Shown here: positions 8,256 through 17,148 of the stretch, piece after piece
Layout of the letters: the number at the start of each line of letters is the position of its first letter
Position numbering within the stretch: the first letter of the stretch is position 1
Assembly: GCF_004358185.1 (NCBI RefSeq)
Contig: NZ_SMUV01000059.1
Coordinates: 1 to 64,000, forward strand
Direction of reading: 5' to 3'
DNA: 64,000 bases
Source: Antarcticimicrobium luteum
GTDB taxonomy: Bacteria; Pseudomonadota; Alphaproteobacteria; Rhodobacterales; Rhodobacteraceae
Program-made: the position numbers and the translations under genes
The notes under the pieces: generated by a model
The model's input: the letters and a program-made list of their open reading frames with translations, nothing else
What the model was told of the DNA's origin: nothing
Database searches by the model: none

Positions 8256-8858
8256 TTACCGCTCCGGCGATTTTTTGGGATCGTATATCAGCTTAACGCC
8301 GTTTTTGAAAACCATATGCATCGGACCGCCAGGGTTTTTCGCGGCGATTTCCATCTGCCCTGCGGTCAGCTCCCCCACCGGTCCGGTGGCGCGCACCGCC
8401 CCCGGGGTGCTGGCGTGAAAGGTGCCGATCGTGGCGTCCAGCTGCTCGGTGCGCACCGTGTAGCCGGTCGAGGTGGTGATCTCGACCGCGCCGGCAAAGC
8501 TGGCCCGATCGCTTTGGGGATCGATCGACCCGGTCTGCGAGCGCAGCGCGATCTCGCCGCCCTTGGCCAGTTTCAACCGTGCGTCCAGCGCTTCGGCCTC
8601 GGCCAGCCCGCCCTGGCCGCCGGGCCGCGCCAGCCGGGCGCTGACGTTGATCTCGTCGCCGCCGTCGGTGGTGCCGGAAAAGAAGGGCGCGGTGATCTGC
8701 TGGCCGCGCACCCGCGCCTCGATCTCCTTGCGGGCAAACGGCAGGGTTCCCTCGGGATCGATACTGCTCGACAGCAGGAACAGCGTCGACAGCAGCGCCA
8801 GCGCCGCCAGCGGCAGGATGACCTTGAGATAGGCCACGAAACGCGAATGACTGTCCAT
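8256..8858 (-). CDS. lptC: LPS export system protein LptC
   Basis: Inner-membrane bitopic protein linking LptB2FG to LptA. One N-terminal membrane segment (VILPLAALALLSTLFLLSSS, about residues 13-32) is followed by a periplasmic beta-jellyroll with motifs such as ASFAGAVEITTSTGYTVRTE and a C-terminal NGVKLIYDPKK. The 200-residue length fits the alphaproteobacterial family. It lies 18 bases after kdsD and two bases before lptA, forming the conserved LPS-transport operon. Confidence 0.92.
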   Translation of the reverse strand: MDSHSRFVAYLKVILPLAALALLSTLFLLSSSIDPEGTLPFARKEIEARVRGQQITAPFFSGTTDGGDEINVSARLARPGGQGGLAEAEALDARLKLAKGGEIALRSQTGSIDPQSDRASFAGAVEITTSTGYTVRTEQLDATIGTFHASTPGAVRATGPVGELTAGQMEIAAKNPGGPMHMVFKNGVKLIYDPKKSPER

Positions 8859-8876
8859 CGCCGTGCTCGCCCCGGA

Positions 8877-9845
8877 TCAGCCCAGACCGGCCCGCAGGCA
8901 GTCGTGGATATGCAAAAGACCCATCGCCCGGCGCGGCCCGTCGGGATCGACCACGAACAGACAGGTAATCTTGCGCGCGTTCATCAGCGCCACCGCCTCC
9001 TCGGCCAGCGCGTCCGGACCGATGGTGGTGGGCGCGGCCGTCATCACATCGGCGGCACGATGGGACAAAAGCCCCTCCATGTGGCGGCGCAGGTCGCCAT
9101 CGGTGATGATGCCGGCAAGCGCACCCGTTGCATCGGTCACACCGACGACCCCGAACCCCTTCCGGCTGATTTCCAGCAGCGTGTCGCTCATCGGGGCCTC
9201 GGCGGGCACGGTGGGCAGCGCCTCGCCCGTGTGCATCAGATCGCGCACCTTGCTCAGCCGCGCCCCCAGCTTGCCGCCGGGGTGAAACTCGCGGAAATTC
9301 TCCAGCCGGAAATCGCGGTATTTCATCAGCGCGATGGCCAGCGCATCGCCCATCGCCAGTGTCAGCGTGGTCGAGGTCGAGGGCACCATGCCAAAGCCGC
9401 AGGCCTCGCCCAGCGAGGGGATCAGCAGATGCTCGTCCGCCTGGGTCATCAGCGTGCTGTCGGGGCGGCTGGACAGGCCGATCAGCGGAATCTCAAACCG
9501 GCGGGTATAGGCCAGCAGATTGGCCAGTTCCGGCGCCTCGCCCGAGTTGGAGATGGCCAGCACCACATCGCCCCTGGCCACCATGCCCAGATCGCCGTGG
9601 CTGGCCTCGGCGGGGTGGACGAAATGCGCCGGCGTGCCGGTGCTGGCCAGCGTCGCCGCGATCTTGCGCCCGATATGGCCGGACTTGCCGATGCCGCTGA
9701 CGATGATCCGGCCCTTGGACGCGAGGATCAGCCGCAGCGCGCGGACAAAGCTTTCGTCAAGGCTCGCGGCCAGTGCGTCAAGCGCGCGGGCCTCGTCGGT
9801 GACGACCTGCCGCGCGGTTGCGAGGAATGTCTCGGTCCCGGTCAT
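8877..9845 (-). CDS. kdsD: D-arabinose-5-phosphate isomerase (KpsF/GutQ family)
   Basis: Converts ribulose-5-phosphate to arabinose-5-phosphate, the first step of KDO synthesis for LPS. The SIS domain occupies roughly residues 35-180 (GRIIVSGIGKSGHIGRKIAA and HPAEASHGDLGM, the latter with the active-site histidine). Two CBS motifs follow (VRDLMHTGEALPTVPAEAPM onward). The 322-residue length matches the family. The ATG lies in an ATGA overlap with rnd, and the gene leads into lptCAB, matching its role in LPS supply. A capsule-specific KpsF role is less likely given these neighbours. Confidence 0.93.
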   Translation of the reverse strand: MTGTETFLATARQVVTDEARALDALAASLDESFVRALRLILASKGRIIVSGIGKSGHIGRKIAATLASTGTPAHFVHPAEASHGDLGMVARGDVVLAISNSGEAPELANLLAYTRRFEIPLIGLSSRPDSTLMTQADEHLLIPSLGEACGFGMVPSTSTTLTLAMGDALAIALMKYRDFRLENFREFHPGGKLGARLSKVRDLMHTGEALPTVPAEAPMSDTLLEISRKGFGVVGVTDATGALAGIITDGDLRRHMEGLLSHRAADVMTAAPTTIGPDALAEEAVALMNARKITCLFVVDPDGPRRAMGLLHIHDCLRAGLG

Positions 9846-10456
9846 GCGTGGGCAAAGATGTCGATTTCGGGCCAGCCTTCCAGATCCAGCAGCGCGCGGT
9901 GCGGCAGGAAATCGAAACAGGCCTGGGCGATCTCGGTCCGCCCCTCGCGCGCCAGCCGCTTGTCCAGCTCCTCGCGCAGCCGGTGCAGGTGCAGCACGTC
10001 GGAGGCGGCGTAATCCAGCTGCGCGCCGGTCAGCTCCTCGGCGCCCCAGTCGCTCATCTGCTGCTGCTTGGAGACGTCCACGCCGATCAGTTCCGCGGTC
10101 AGGTTCTTCAGCCCGTGCCGGTCGGTGTAGGTGCGCACCAGCCGGCTGGCGATCTTGGTGCAATAGACCGGGGCGGCCAGCGCGCCAAAGGCATGATGCA
10201 TCGCGGCGATGTCGAACCGGCCGAAATGGAACAGCTTCAGCACATCGGGATCCGTCAGCATCCGGCACAGGTTCGGCGCCTCGGTCTGGCCCTTGGCGAC
10301 CTGTACGATATGCGCATTGCCGTCGCCGCCCGACATCTGCACCACGCACAGCCGGTCGCGATGCGGGTTCAGCCCCATGGTTTCGCAGTCGATGGCGACA
10401 ACGGGGCCAAGGTCGAGCCCGTCGGGCAGATCGTTCTGATAGAGATGGTTCGCCAC
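9842..10456 (-). CDS. rnd: Ribonuclease D-like DEDDy 3'-5' exonuclease
   Basis: A short ribonuclease D consisting of the exonuclease domain only, without the HRDC domains of E. coli RNase D. DEDDy residues are visible in AIDCETMGL (Exo I), HFGRFDIAAMHHAFG (Exo II) and LDYAASDVLHL (Exo III, Tyr-x3-Asp). I chose GTG 10456 (204 residues, beginning ANHLYQND) because AAGGA lies seven bases upstream; ATG 10480 would add eight residues but has no good ribosome site. It overlaps kdsD by four bases. It probably trims structured RNA 3' ends in the cytoplasm. Confidence 0.88.
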   Translation of the reverse strand: MANHLYQNDLPDGLDLGPVVAIDCETMGLNPHRDRLCVVQMSGGDGNAHIVQVAKGQTEAPNLCRMLTDPDVLKLFHFGRFDIAAMHHAFGALAAPVYCTKIASRLVRTYTDRHGLKNLTAELIGVDVSKQQQMSDWGAEELTGAQLDYAASDVLHLHRLREELDKRLAREGRTEIAQACFDFLPHRALLDLEGWPEIDIFAHA

Positions 10457-10556
10457 GTCGGGTTCCTTTGCTGCGGCCATGGGCCTGCGTATGGCTTTTG
10501 TTCCCGGTCGAAATAGGCCTTTTGGTGGGCAAACTCAACTGCGGCGCAGCGGGGCC

Positions 10557-11540
10557 TTGTCGCGGCGGGCGGGGCGCGCGATCCTTGCCCGACGCCCGGC
10601 CGCGCGCGGGGCCGCGCATATACAGTCCACCAGACGGAGCCAGACCCTGCCGACCCGCCCCGATCCTCTGCCCGCCGATCCGCCCGCCGATCTGATCGCT
10701 CGGCTGCGCCGGCACCGGATTTTGCCCGGCGCGCCGCGCCCGGTGGCGCTGGCGGGCGGGCGCACCAACCGGGTCTGGCGGTTGCGGGGCGAGCTGTACG
10801 ATTTCGTCCTCAAACTCTACGATGCCGGCGCCGCCACACCGCTTTTCGCCAATGACCCGGTGCGCGAGGCGGCCTGCCTCGCGGCGCTCTGCGCGCAGGG
10901 CCTCGCCCCGGCGCCGGTGGCCGGCGATCCACAGGCCGAAACGCCCTGGATCCTCTATCGTCATCTGCCCGGCGCGCGCTGGGTGCAGGGACCGGCGGCG
11001 GTGGCGCGCCTTCTGGCCCGTGTCCACGCCCATCCACCTCCGCCCGGCCTGCCGGCGGCGCCCGGCGGCAGCGCCGCGCTGAGCCGCCAAACCCTTGAAA
11101 TTTTGTCGCTTTGCCGCTCCGGGCAGGCCGACGATCTGCGCCTGCTCGAGCCGCCGGGCACTGTCGCCGCCGCTGGCCGCACCCGGCTGCTGCACGGCGA
11201 TCCGGTGCCGGGAAATATCGTGGTGCAGGGCACCCGCGCCACGCTGATCGACTGGCAATGTCCGGCCCTGGGCGATCCGGTGGAGGATCTGGCGCTCTTC
11301 ACGTCGCCGGCGATGCAGCTGATTTATCGCGGTGCCCCGCTCAGCCATGCGGAAACAGACGCGTTTCTAACGGCTTATCCGGATCGCACGGTTGTCGCCC
11401 GATACCACGCGCTTCGCCCCTGGCATCACTGGCGCATGGCGGCCTATTGCCTCTATCAGGCGGCGCGCGGGCGCCCCGGATATGCCGAAGGCCTGGATCT
11501 GGAGCGCGCCGCGCTCAGCGCTCAGTCCCCGGCCCGATAA
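10557..11540 (+). CDS. Phosphotransferase of the aminoglycoside/choline kinase fold
   Basis: A kinase-fold protein: RLLHGDPVPGNIVV gives the catalytic HGDxxxxN loop and LIDWQCPALGDPVEDLALF the metal-binding aspartate motif, as in APH/choline/thiamine kinases (PF01636). VALAGGRTNRVWRL resembles the N-terminal glycine loop seen in thiamine- and choline-kinase-like proteins. The substrate is unknown. The start is unsure: TTG 10557 is taken, ATG 10479 lies upstream, and the family-like sequence begins only near 10650, where a CTG has GGAG seven bases before it. It diverges from rnd, and its 3' end overlaps the convergent ugd by 19 bases. Confidence 0.75.
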   Translation: MSRRAGRAILARRPAARGAAHIQSTRRSQTLPTRPDPLPADPPADLIARLRRHRILPGAPRPVALAGGRTNRVWRLRGELYDFVLKLYDAGAATPLFANDPVREAACLAALCAQGLAPAPVAGDPQAETPWILYRHLPGARWVQGPAAVARLLARVHAHPPPPGLPAAPGGSAALSRQTLEILSLCRSGQADDLRLLEPPGTVAAAGRTRLLHGDPVPGNIVVQGTRATLIDWQCPALGDPVEDLALFTSPAMQLIYRGAPLSHAETDAFLTAYPDRTVVARYHALRPWHHWRMAAYCLYQAARGRPGYAEGLDLERAALSAQSPAR

Positions 11541-12847
11541 TCGCTGCGCCCGACCGAGACATAGCGGGCGAACCCGGCGCGTCTGGCATCCTGCGCCGAA
11601 TAGATGTTGCGCAGATCGGCCATCGCCGGAAAGGCCATGCGTTTCGCCAGCCGCTTCAGATCCAGCGCGCGAAACTCGTTCCATTCGGTCAGGATCACCA
11701 GCGCGTCGGCGTTCTGCGCCGCCTTGTAGGCGTCGTCCATCCAATGCACCCCGGGCAGCAGCGCCTCGCCCTCGCGCCGGCCCTGCGGGTCGACCACCCG
11801 CACCCGGGCTCCGGCCCCGATCAGGGCGGGGATGACGGTCAGGCTGGGCGCCTCGCGCATGTCGTCGGTATTCGGCTTGAAGGTCACACCCAGCACCGCG
11901 ACGGTCTTGCCGGCGAGATGACCGTCCATCATGTCGGTGATCTTCTCGATCATCCGGCGGCGGGTCTCGTCATTGACCTTGATGACGGTCTCGGTGATCT
12001 GCATCGGCAGGCCGTGGTCCTGTCCGATCCGTGCCAACGCCTTGGTATCCTTTGGAAAACATGACCCGCCATAGCCGGGGCCGGCATGCAGGAACTTGTT
12101 TCCGATCCGCCCGTCGCGGCCCATCCCCTTGCTCACCTGCTTGATGTCGGCGCCGACCCGTTCGCAGAGCGCCGCGATCTCGTTTATGAAGGTGATCTTG
12201 GTCGCCAGAAACGCGTTCGCGGCGTATTTGATCATTTCGGCGCTTTCCAGATCGGTGGTGATGATCGGAAATTCGCGCAGGTAGAGCGGCCGGTAGATAT
12301 CCGCCATCACCTGGGCGGCGCGGTCATTTTGCACGCCCACGATGATGCGGTCGGGTTTCATGAAATCCTCGATCGCAGCGCCTTCGCGCAGGAATTCGGG
12401 GTTGCTGGCCACGTCGAATTCGGCCTGCGGATTGGCCTTGGCGATCACCTCTTCGACCTGTCGGTTGGTGCCCACCGGCACGGTGGATTTGGTCACGACT
12501 ACGGTATAGCCGGTGATCGCATGGGCGATCTCCTCGGCGGCGGCCATCACATAGGACAGGTCCGCATGACCGTCACCGCGCCGCGTCGGCGTGCCGACCG
12601 CGATGAACACCGCCTCGGCGCCGTCCACCGCCGCCGGCAGATCCGTGGTGAACGACAGCCGTCCGGCCGCCACGTTCTTTTCGATCAGCGCATCCAGACC
12701 GGGTTCAAAGATCGGCACCTCGCCGCGTTCCAGCATGGCGATCTTTTCCGGATTCTTGTCGACGCAGACCACGTCGTGGCCGAAATCCGAGAAACACACG
12801 CCCGAGACCAGCCCGACATATCCCGTCCCGATCATCGCAATTTTCAT
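11522..12847 (-). CDS. ugd: UDP-glucose 6-dehydrogenase
   Basis: Oxidises UDP-glucose to UDP-glucuronate with two NAD+, feeding acidic exopolysaccharide and LPS sugars. The NAD-binding MIGTGYVGLVSGVCFSDFGH opens the protein, and the catalytic cysteine lies in GPGYGGSCFPKDTKALAR. The C-terminal UDP-binding domain carries VLGVTFKPNTDDMREAPS. The 441-residue length is standard. It is a stand-alone minus-strand gene with its tail overlapping the upstream kinase-like gene. It may supply the glycan cluster at 151-5614, although the two are not co-transcribed. Confidence 0.96.
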   Translation of the reverse strand: MKIAMIGTGYVGLVSGVCFSDFGHDVVCVDKNPEKIAMLERGEVPIFEPGLDALIEKNVAAGRLSFTTDLPAAVDGAEAVFIAVGTPTRRGDGHADLSYVMAAAEEIAHAITGYTVVVTKSTVPVGTNRQVEEVIAKANPQAEFDVASNPEFLREGAAIEDFMKPDRIIVGVQNDRAAQVMADIYRPLYLREFPIITTDLESAEMIKYAANAFLATKITFINEIAALCERVGADIKQVSKGMGRDGRIGNKFLHAGPGYGGSCFPKDTKALARIGQDHGLPMQITETVIKVNDETRRRMIEKITDMMDGHLAGKTVAVLGVTFKPNTDDMREAPSLTVIPALIGAGARVRVVDPQGRREGEALLPGVHWMDDAYKAAQNADALVILTEWNEFRALDLKRLAKRMAFPAMADLRNIYSAQDARRAGFARYVSVGRSDYRAGD

Positions 12848-12925
12848 ATGCCCGTCCTCAAGCCCGGTTTTTCTCAGGGATGGGCGATCCTGCGGGGGCT
12901 GTCAACCGCGCCGCGAAAGGACCGC

Positions 12926-14239
12926 TCAGAGGTCGCCGAGCGCCAGCGCCGCGTAGAGCGGCGGCATCAGCAGACGCCGGGCCCGGCCCAGTGGAAAGCG
13001 CCGCATCGGTCGCCGCATCGGGTCGGGGTAGGGCAGATCCGGCGTCTGGCCCCGTGCCAGATCGGCCAGCAGCCGCCCGGTATAGCTGCCCATCGCCACG
13101 CCGTTGCCGTGATAGGCCAGCCCGGCGAACATCCCCGGGCGTCCCGGCACCGGTCCGGCAAAGGGCACGCGGTTTGCGGCCAGACAGACCATCCCGGACC
13201 ACATATGCGCGCTTTCCACGCCGCGCCAGGCGGGGAACATGCGCTCGAAATCGGCCCTGGTGCGGGCCCGCGCGGCGGCCTCGGCCCGGCCGCCGGAGAG
13301 CAGCCCGCCACGCATCCCGAACAGGAACCGCCGGTCGGGCATCAGCCGGAAGTAATGCAGCAGGTTGCGGGTGTCATAGGCCATCTGGTCCGTGGTCCAG
13401 CCCTGCGCGGCAAGTTCCGCATCGCTCAGCGGTCGGGTGACCAGCACGGTGGACTGCGCCGGCATATAGCGGCCCGCCAGCCAGCCGGGGAGATCCTCGC
13501 TGGAATAACCATTGGTACAGATCAGGACCGTCTCGGCCTGCAGCGTGCCCTGCGGCAGGGCGATCCGGTAACCGCCGGCGGTTGTCTCGATCCGGCCCGC
13601 CGGGCTTTTCTGATAGAGGGCCGCCCCGGCCTCTGCGGCGGCGCGGGCAAGGCCGAGAACGTATTTGCGCGGATTGAGACCAAAGCCGACCGGCAGGGTC
13701 AGCGCACCGTGGAACGGCCCGCCGAACCCTTCCGAGGCCAGATCGGCGCGTTCGGTCAGAACTGCGCCCTCCTCGCCCTCGGCGGCGCGGCGCAGACGGG
13801 CCATCGCGCGGGGGCTGTGGGCGATCTGGGTTTCGCCGCGCGAATGGGTGTCGGCGTCGATCCCCAGCCGGTCGAGCAGACCGGCCACCAGTTTCACCGC
13901 CGCGACCTCGGCCCGATAGAAATCGCGCGCCTGCTCTGGTCCATAGGCCCGGGCGAATTGCGCGCTGCTGAGCTTGGCGCCGCCAAGGCAGCAGAACCCG
14001 CCGTTGCGCCCCGAGGCGCCCCAGCCGGGATACTCCGCGTCCAGCACCGCGACCGAGGCGCCCGCCCCGGCCAGGTGCAGCGCGGCGGACAGCCCGGTAT
14101 AGCCGCCGCCGATCACCGCGACATCGGTGCGCAGATCCCCCCGCGCCTCGGGCCAGTCGGGGCGGGTTGCGGTTTCATCCCACCAGCAGCCGTCGCGCGG
14201 CGCGCCCGAATAGGCAAAAGCCCCGAAGATCCGTTTCAT
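12926..14239 (-). CDS. FAD-dependent oxidoreductase, gamma-glutamylputrescine oxidase-like (PuuB-like)
   Basis: A DAO-family flavoprotein: VAVIGGGYTGLSAALHLAGA near residue 40 is the FAD dinucleotide-binding motif, GWGASGRNGGF is typical of the PuuB/OrdL group, and FAGLAYHGNGVAMGSYTGRL near the C-terminus closes the FAD site. It has 437 residues. It overlaps potI by four bases, so it is the last gene of the putrescine-uptake operon, which supports an amine or gamma-glutamyl-amine substrate. No puuA ligase or puuD hydrolase is nearby, so the exact substrate (putrescine, glutamylputrescine or another amine) is inferred. Confidence 0.8.
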   Translation of the reverse strand: MKRIFGAFAYSGAPRDGCWWDETATRPDWPEARGDLRTDVAVIGGGYTGLSAALHLAGAGASVAVLDAEYPGWGASGRNGGFCCLGGAKLSSAQFARAYGPEQARDFYRAEVAAVKLVAGLLDRLGIDADTHSRGETQIAHSPRAMARLRRAAEGEEGAVLTERADLASEGFGGPFHGALTLPVGFGLNPRKYVLGLARAAAEAGAALYQKSPAGRIETTAGGYRIALPQGTLQAETVLICTNGYSSEDLPGWLAGRYMPAQSTVLVTRPLSDAELAAQGWTTDQMAYDTRNLLHYFRLMPDRRFLFGMRGGLLSGGRAEAAARARTRADFERMFPAWRGVESAHMWSGMVCLAANRVPFAGPVPGRPGMFAGLAYHGNGVAMGSYTGRLLADLARGQTPDLPYPDPMRRPMRRFPLGRARRLLMPPLYAALALGDL

Positions 14240-15054
14240 TGCGCGCGCGCCGCTTCCTGTTCGTCCTTCTGCTGGCGCACAAGGCTGCGTTTGGAGACCA
14301 GCGAGGCCGCGATCACCCCGACCGCGACGATGGCGATCATGACGGTGGACAGCGCGTTGATCTCGGGGCTTACCCCCAGCCGCACCGCCGAGAAGATCTT
14401 GATCGGCAGCGTGGTCGAGGACGGCCCGGCGGTGAAGGAGGCGATCACCAGATCGTCGAGCGAGAGCGTGAAGGCCAGCAGCCAGCCCGAGATGACCGCC
14501 GGGGCGATGATCGGCAGGGTGACCAGCCGGAACGCCTGTGCCGGGGAACAGCCGAGGTCGAGCGCGGCCTCTTCCAGCGAGCGGTCGAAGGTCACCAGCC
14601 GCGAGGACACCACCACCGAGACATAGCACATCGAAAAGGTGGTATGCGCCAGCACGATGGTCAGAACACCGCGATCCAGCCCGATGCCGATGAACAGCAG
14701 CAGCAGCGACAGGCCGGTGATCACCTCGGGCATCACCAGCGGCGCATAGATCATGCCGGAGAACAGCGTGCGGCCCAGGAACCGGTTGCCGCGTACCAGC
14801 ACATAGGCCGCCATGGTGCCCAGAACCGTGGCGATGGAGGAGGAGAACACCGCCACCTTCAGCGTCACCCAGGCGGCATCGAGGAAGGCCTCGTTGTGCA
14901 GCAGCTCGCCGTACCAGCGGGTGGAAAACCCGGCCCAGACGGTGACCAGCTTGCTCGCGTTGAAGCTGTAGATCACCAGGATCAGCATCGGGATGTAGAG
15001 GAACGCGAACCCCAGCGTCAGCGATACGGTATTGAACCAGCTCAGCCTGTTCAT
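14236..15054 (-). CDS. potI: Putrescine ABC transporter permease PotI
   Basis: Inner-membrane permease with about six membrane segments, starting with SLTLGFAFLYIPMLILVIYS. The EAA coupling loop reads EEAALDLGCSPAQAFRLVTL. The ATG 15054 start (MNRLSWFNT, 272 residues) overlaps the potH stop as ATGA, and the stop overlaps the oxidase gene in the same way. The order potF-potG-potH-potI matches the E. coli putrescine importer exactly. Specificity for putrescine comes from context and the PotF-like binding protein, not from this subunit. Confidence 0.9.
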   Translation of the reverse strand: MNRLSWFNTVSLTLGFAFLYIPMLILVIYSFNASKLVTVWAGFSTRWYGELLHNEAFLDAAWVTLKVAVFSSSIATVLGTMAAYVLVRGNRFLGRTLFSGMIYAPLVMPEVITGLSLLLLFIGIGLDRGVLTIVLAHTTFSMCYVSVVVSSRLVTFDRSLEEAALDLGCSPAQAFRLVTLPIIAPAVISGWLLAFTLSLDDLVIASFTAGPSSTTLPIKIFSAVRLGVSPEINALSTVMIAIVAVGVIAASLVSKRSLVRQQKDEQEAARAQ

Positions 15055-15941
15055 TGCTCCGCCTCCGCCTGTTTCTGCTGGTTGCGCTGGAACAGCACGA
15101 TCGGAATCACCAGGAGCAGCAGCAGCACGATCGCCACCGCGCTGGCCACCGGCCAGTCGCGGTTGGAAAAGAACTCCTCCCACAGCACCTTGCCAATCAT
15201 CAGCGTGCCCGATCCGCCCAGCAGCGAGGGGATCACAAACTCGCCCAGTGCCGGGATGAAGACCAGAAAACACCCCGCCGCGATGCCGTTTTTCGACAGC
15301 GGCACGGTGATCAGCCAGAACGCGCTGAGCCGTGAACAGCCCAGATCCTCGGCCGCCTCAATCAGCGATTCGTCCAGCCGGTCCAGCGCGGCGTAGATCG
15401 GCAGGATCATGAACGGCAGATAGGTATAAACGATGCCGATATAGACCGCGATCTTGGTGTTCAGGATGATCAGCGGCTCATTGATGATGCCGGTCCACAG
15501 CAGGAACTGGTTCAGGAACCCCTCCTGGCTGAGGATGCCCATCCAGGAATAGACGCGGATCAGGAAACTGGTCCAGAACGGCAGGATGATCAGCATCATC
15601 AGAGTGGGGCGCCACTCTCCCGGCGCGCGGGCCATGCCATAGGCGATGGGATAGCCGATCATCAGCGTCAGCACGGTCGAGATCAGGGCGATGGTCAGGC
15701 TGCTGAGATAGGCCTTCCAGTACAGGTCGTCCTCGGTGAGCCAGATGAAATTCTCGAAATCCAGACCGGCGAAGAACGCCTTGATCCCCGCCCAGCCGGC
15801 GGCGAAATCCAGCGTCGGCGTATAGGGCGGGATCGCCAGCGCGATGTCCGAGAGCGAGATCTTCAGGACGATGATGAAGGGCACCAGGAACAGCGCCAGA
15901 AGCCAGAGATAGGGAACCGCGATCAGGAGCAGTCGGCGCAT
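15051..15941 (-). CDS. potH: Putrescine ABC transporter permease PotH
   Basis: Second permease of the PotFGHI-type importer, 296 residues, with hydrophobic segments beginning LLLIAVPYLWLLALFLVPFI. The EAA loop is IEAAEDLGCSRLSAFWLITV, which contacts the PotG ATPase. PYLWLLALFLVPFIIVLKIS is characteristic of PotH/PotB. Four bases separate it from potG upstream, and it overlaps potI downstream. Confidence 0.92.
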   Translation of the reverse strand: MRRLLLIAVPYLWLLALFLVPFIIVLKISLSDIALAIPPYTPTLDFAAGWAGIKAFFAGLDFENFIWLTEDDLYWKAYLSSLTIALISTVLTLMIGYPIAYGMARAPGEWRPTLMMLIILPFWTSFLIRVYSWMGILSQEGFLNQFLLWTGIINEPLIILNTKIAVYIGIVYTYLPFMILPIYAALDRLDESLIEAAEDLGCSRLSAFWLITVPLSKNGIAAGCFLVFIPALGEFVIPSLLGGSGTLMIGKVLWEEFFSNRDWPVASAVAIVLLLLLVIPIVLFQRNQQKQAEAEQ

Positions 15942-15945
15942 CGTT

Positions 15946-17109
15946 TCACCCCGCCAGAAGAACGCCGCCGGTGACCGTCCAGGACAGCCAGACGGGATCT
16001 TCCCAAGTGAAACTCCGGCGCGAGATGCGGCGCGTGTTCGCCGTCTGCGCCTTGATGACCGTGCCCGAGGTCAGCTCGACATGATAGGTCGAGATATTGC
16101 CCAGATAGGCGATATCCAGCACCTTGCCCTGAACCGCGTTCAGGGCGCCTTCGGGACGTTCGGCGGAAATCGTCACCTTTTCCGGCCGGATCGCCAGGTA
16201 ACAGGTCTGGCCGGGGTCGAACCGGGTGGCGGAGGTCGCCTGCAGCGGCGTCTCGCCCTCGGCCCAGTCGATGCGATAGGTGTCGTCCTCGCCCCCGGCC
16301 TCTGGCGTGGCGCGCCCTTCGATGATGTTCACGTCGCCGATGAAATCGGCCACATAGACGTTTTCGGGGCTCTCATAGATCCGGTCCGGCGTGGCCACCT
16401 GGATCAGCTTGCCTTCGTCCATCACCGCCACGCGGGAGGCGACGGTCATCGCCTCTTCCTGGTCGTGGGTGACGATGACAAAGGTGGTTCCGGTCTTTTC
16501 CTGGATGTCCATCAGCTCGAACTGGGTATCCTGGCGCAGCTTCTTGTCCAGCGCGCCCAGCGGCTCGTCGAGCAGCAGCAGTTTCGGCGCCTTGGCAAGG
16601 CTGCGCGCCAGTGCCACGCGCTGGCGCTGGCCGCCCGAGATCTGGTGCGGTTTGCGGCGCGCGAATTTTTCCAGCCGGGTCAGCTTCAGCATCTCGGCCA
16701 CGCGGGCCTCGACATCGGCCTTTGGCCGGCCGTCGCGGCGCAGGCCGAAGGCGATGTTGTCCCAGACCGACAGGTGCGGAAACAGCGCGTAGGACTGGAA
16801 CATCATGTTCACCGCGCGCTTGTTCGGCGGCACGCCGACGATGTCCTTGCCGGACAGTTCGATGCGGCCCTCGGTCGGTGACTCGAACCCGCCCAGCATC
16901 CGCATCATCGTGGTCTTGCCGCAGCCCGACGGGCCCAGCAGGGCAAAGAATTCCCGCTCAAAGATATCAAGCGACAGGTTGTCGATGGCAGTGAATGTGC
17001 CGAACCGCTTGGTCACGTTCTGGAACCGGATCAACGGCTTTGCCTCTGGGTCTTCCCAGGGCGCGAATTTCGTGGATTGCAAGGTGGCCCCCGTTGGTCT
17101 GAGCATCAT
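15946..17109 (-). CDS. potG: Putrescine ABC transporter ATPase PotG
   Basis: ATPase with Walker A GPSGCGKT, signature ISGGQRQRVALAR, Walker B LLLLDEPLGALD and the switch VTHDQEEAMT, followed by a TOBE-type C-terminal domain. It has 387 residues from ATG 17109. That start lies directly behind a strong hairpin and lacks a ribosome site; TTG 17082 (beginning QSTKFAPWEDPEAK, preceded by GGGGG) is an alternative giving 378 residues, close to how relatives begin. It lies between potF and potH. Confidence 0.92.
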   Translation of the reverse strand: MMLRPTGATLQSTKFAPWEDPEAKPLIRFQNVTKRFGTFTAIDNLSLDIFEREFFALLGPSGCGKTTMMRMLGGFESPTEGRIELSGKDIVGVPPNKRAVNMMFQSYALFPHLSVWDNIAFGLRRDGRPKADVEARVAEMLKLTRLEKFARRKPHQISGGQRQRVALARSLAKAPKLLLLDEPLGALDKKLRQDTQFELMDIQEKTGTTFVIVTHDQEEAMTVASRVAVMDEGKLIQVATPDRIYESPENVYVADFIGDVNIIEGRATPEAGGEDDTYRIDWAEGETPLQATSATRFDPGQTCYLAIRPEKVTISAERPEGALNAVQGKVLDIAYLGNISTYHVELTSGTVIKAQTANTRRISRRSFTWEDPVWLSWTVTGGVLLAG

Positions 17110-17110
17110 C

Positions 17111-17134
17111 GGGGCGGGCCGAAACCGGCCCGCC
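17111..17134 (-). terminator. GC-rich hairpin in the potF-potG gap
   Basis: GGGCGGGCC (17111-17119) pairs with GGCCCGCCC (17126-17134) around a six-base loop, nine perfect GC pairs directly after potF and before potG. There is no T-run on the minus strand. It is more likely an mRNA-stabilising or partial-termination element that raises binding-protein levels over transporter levels than a full terminator. Confidence 0.5.
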
Positions 17135-17148
17135 CGCGAAATCAGGGC

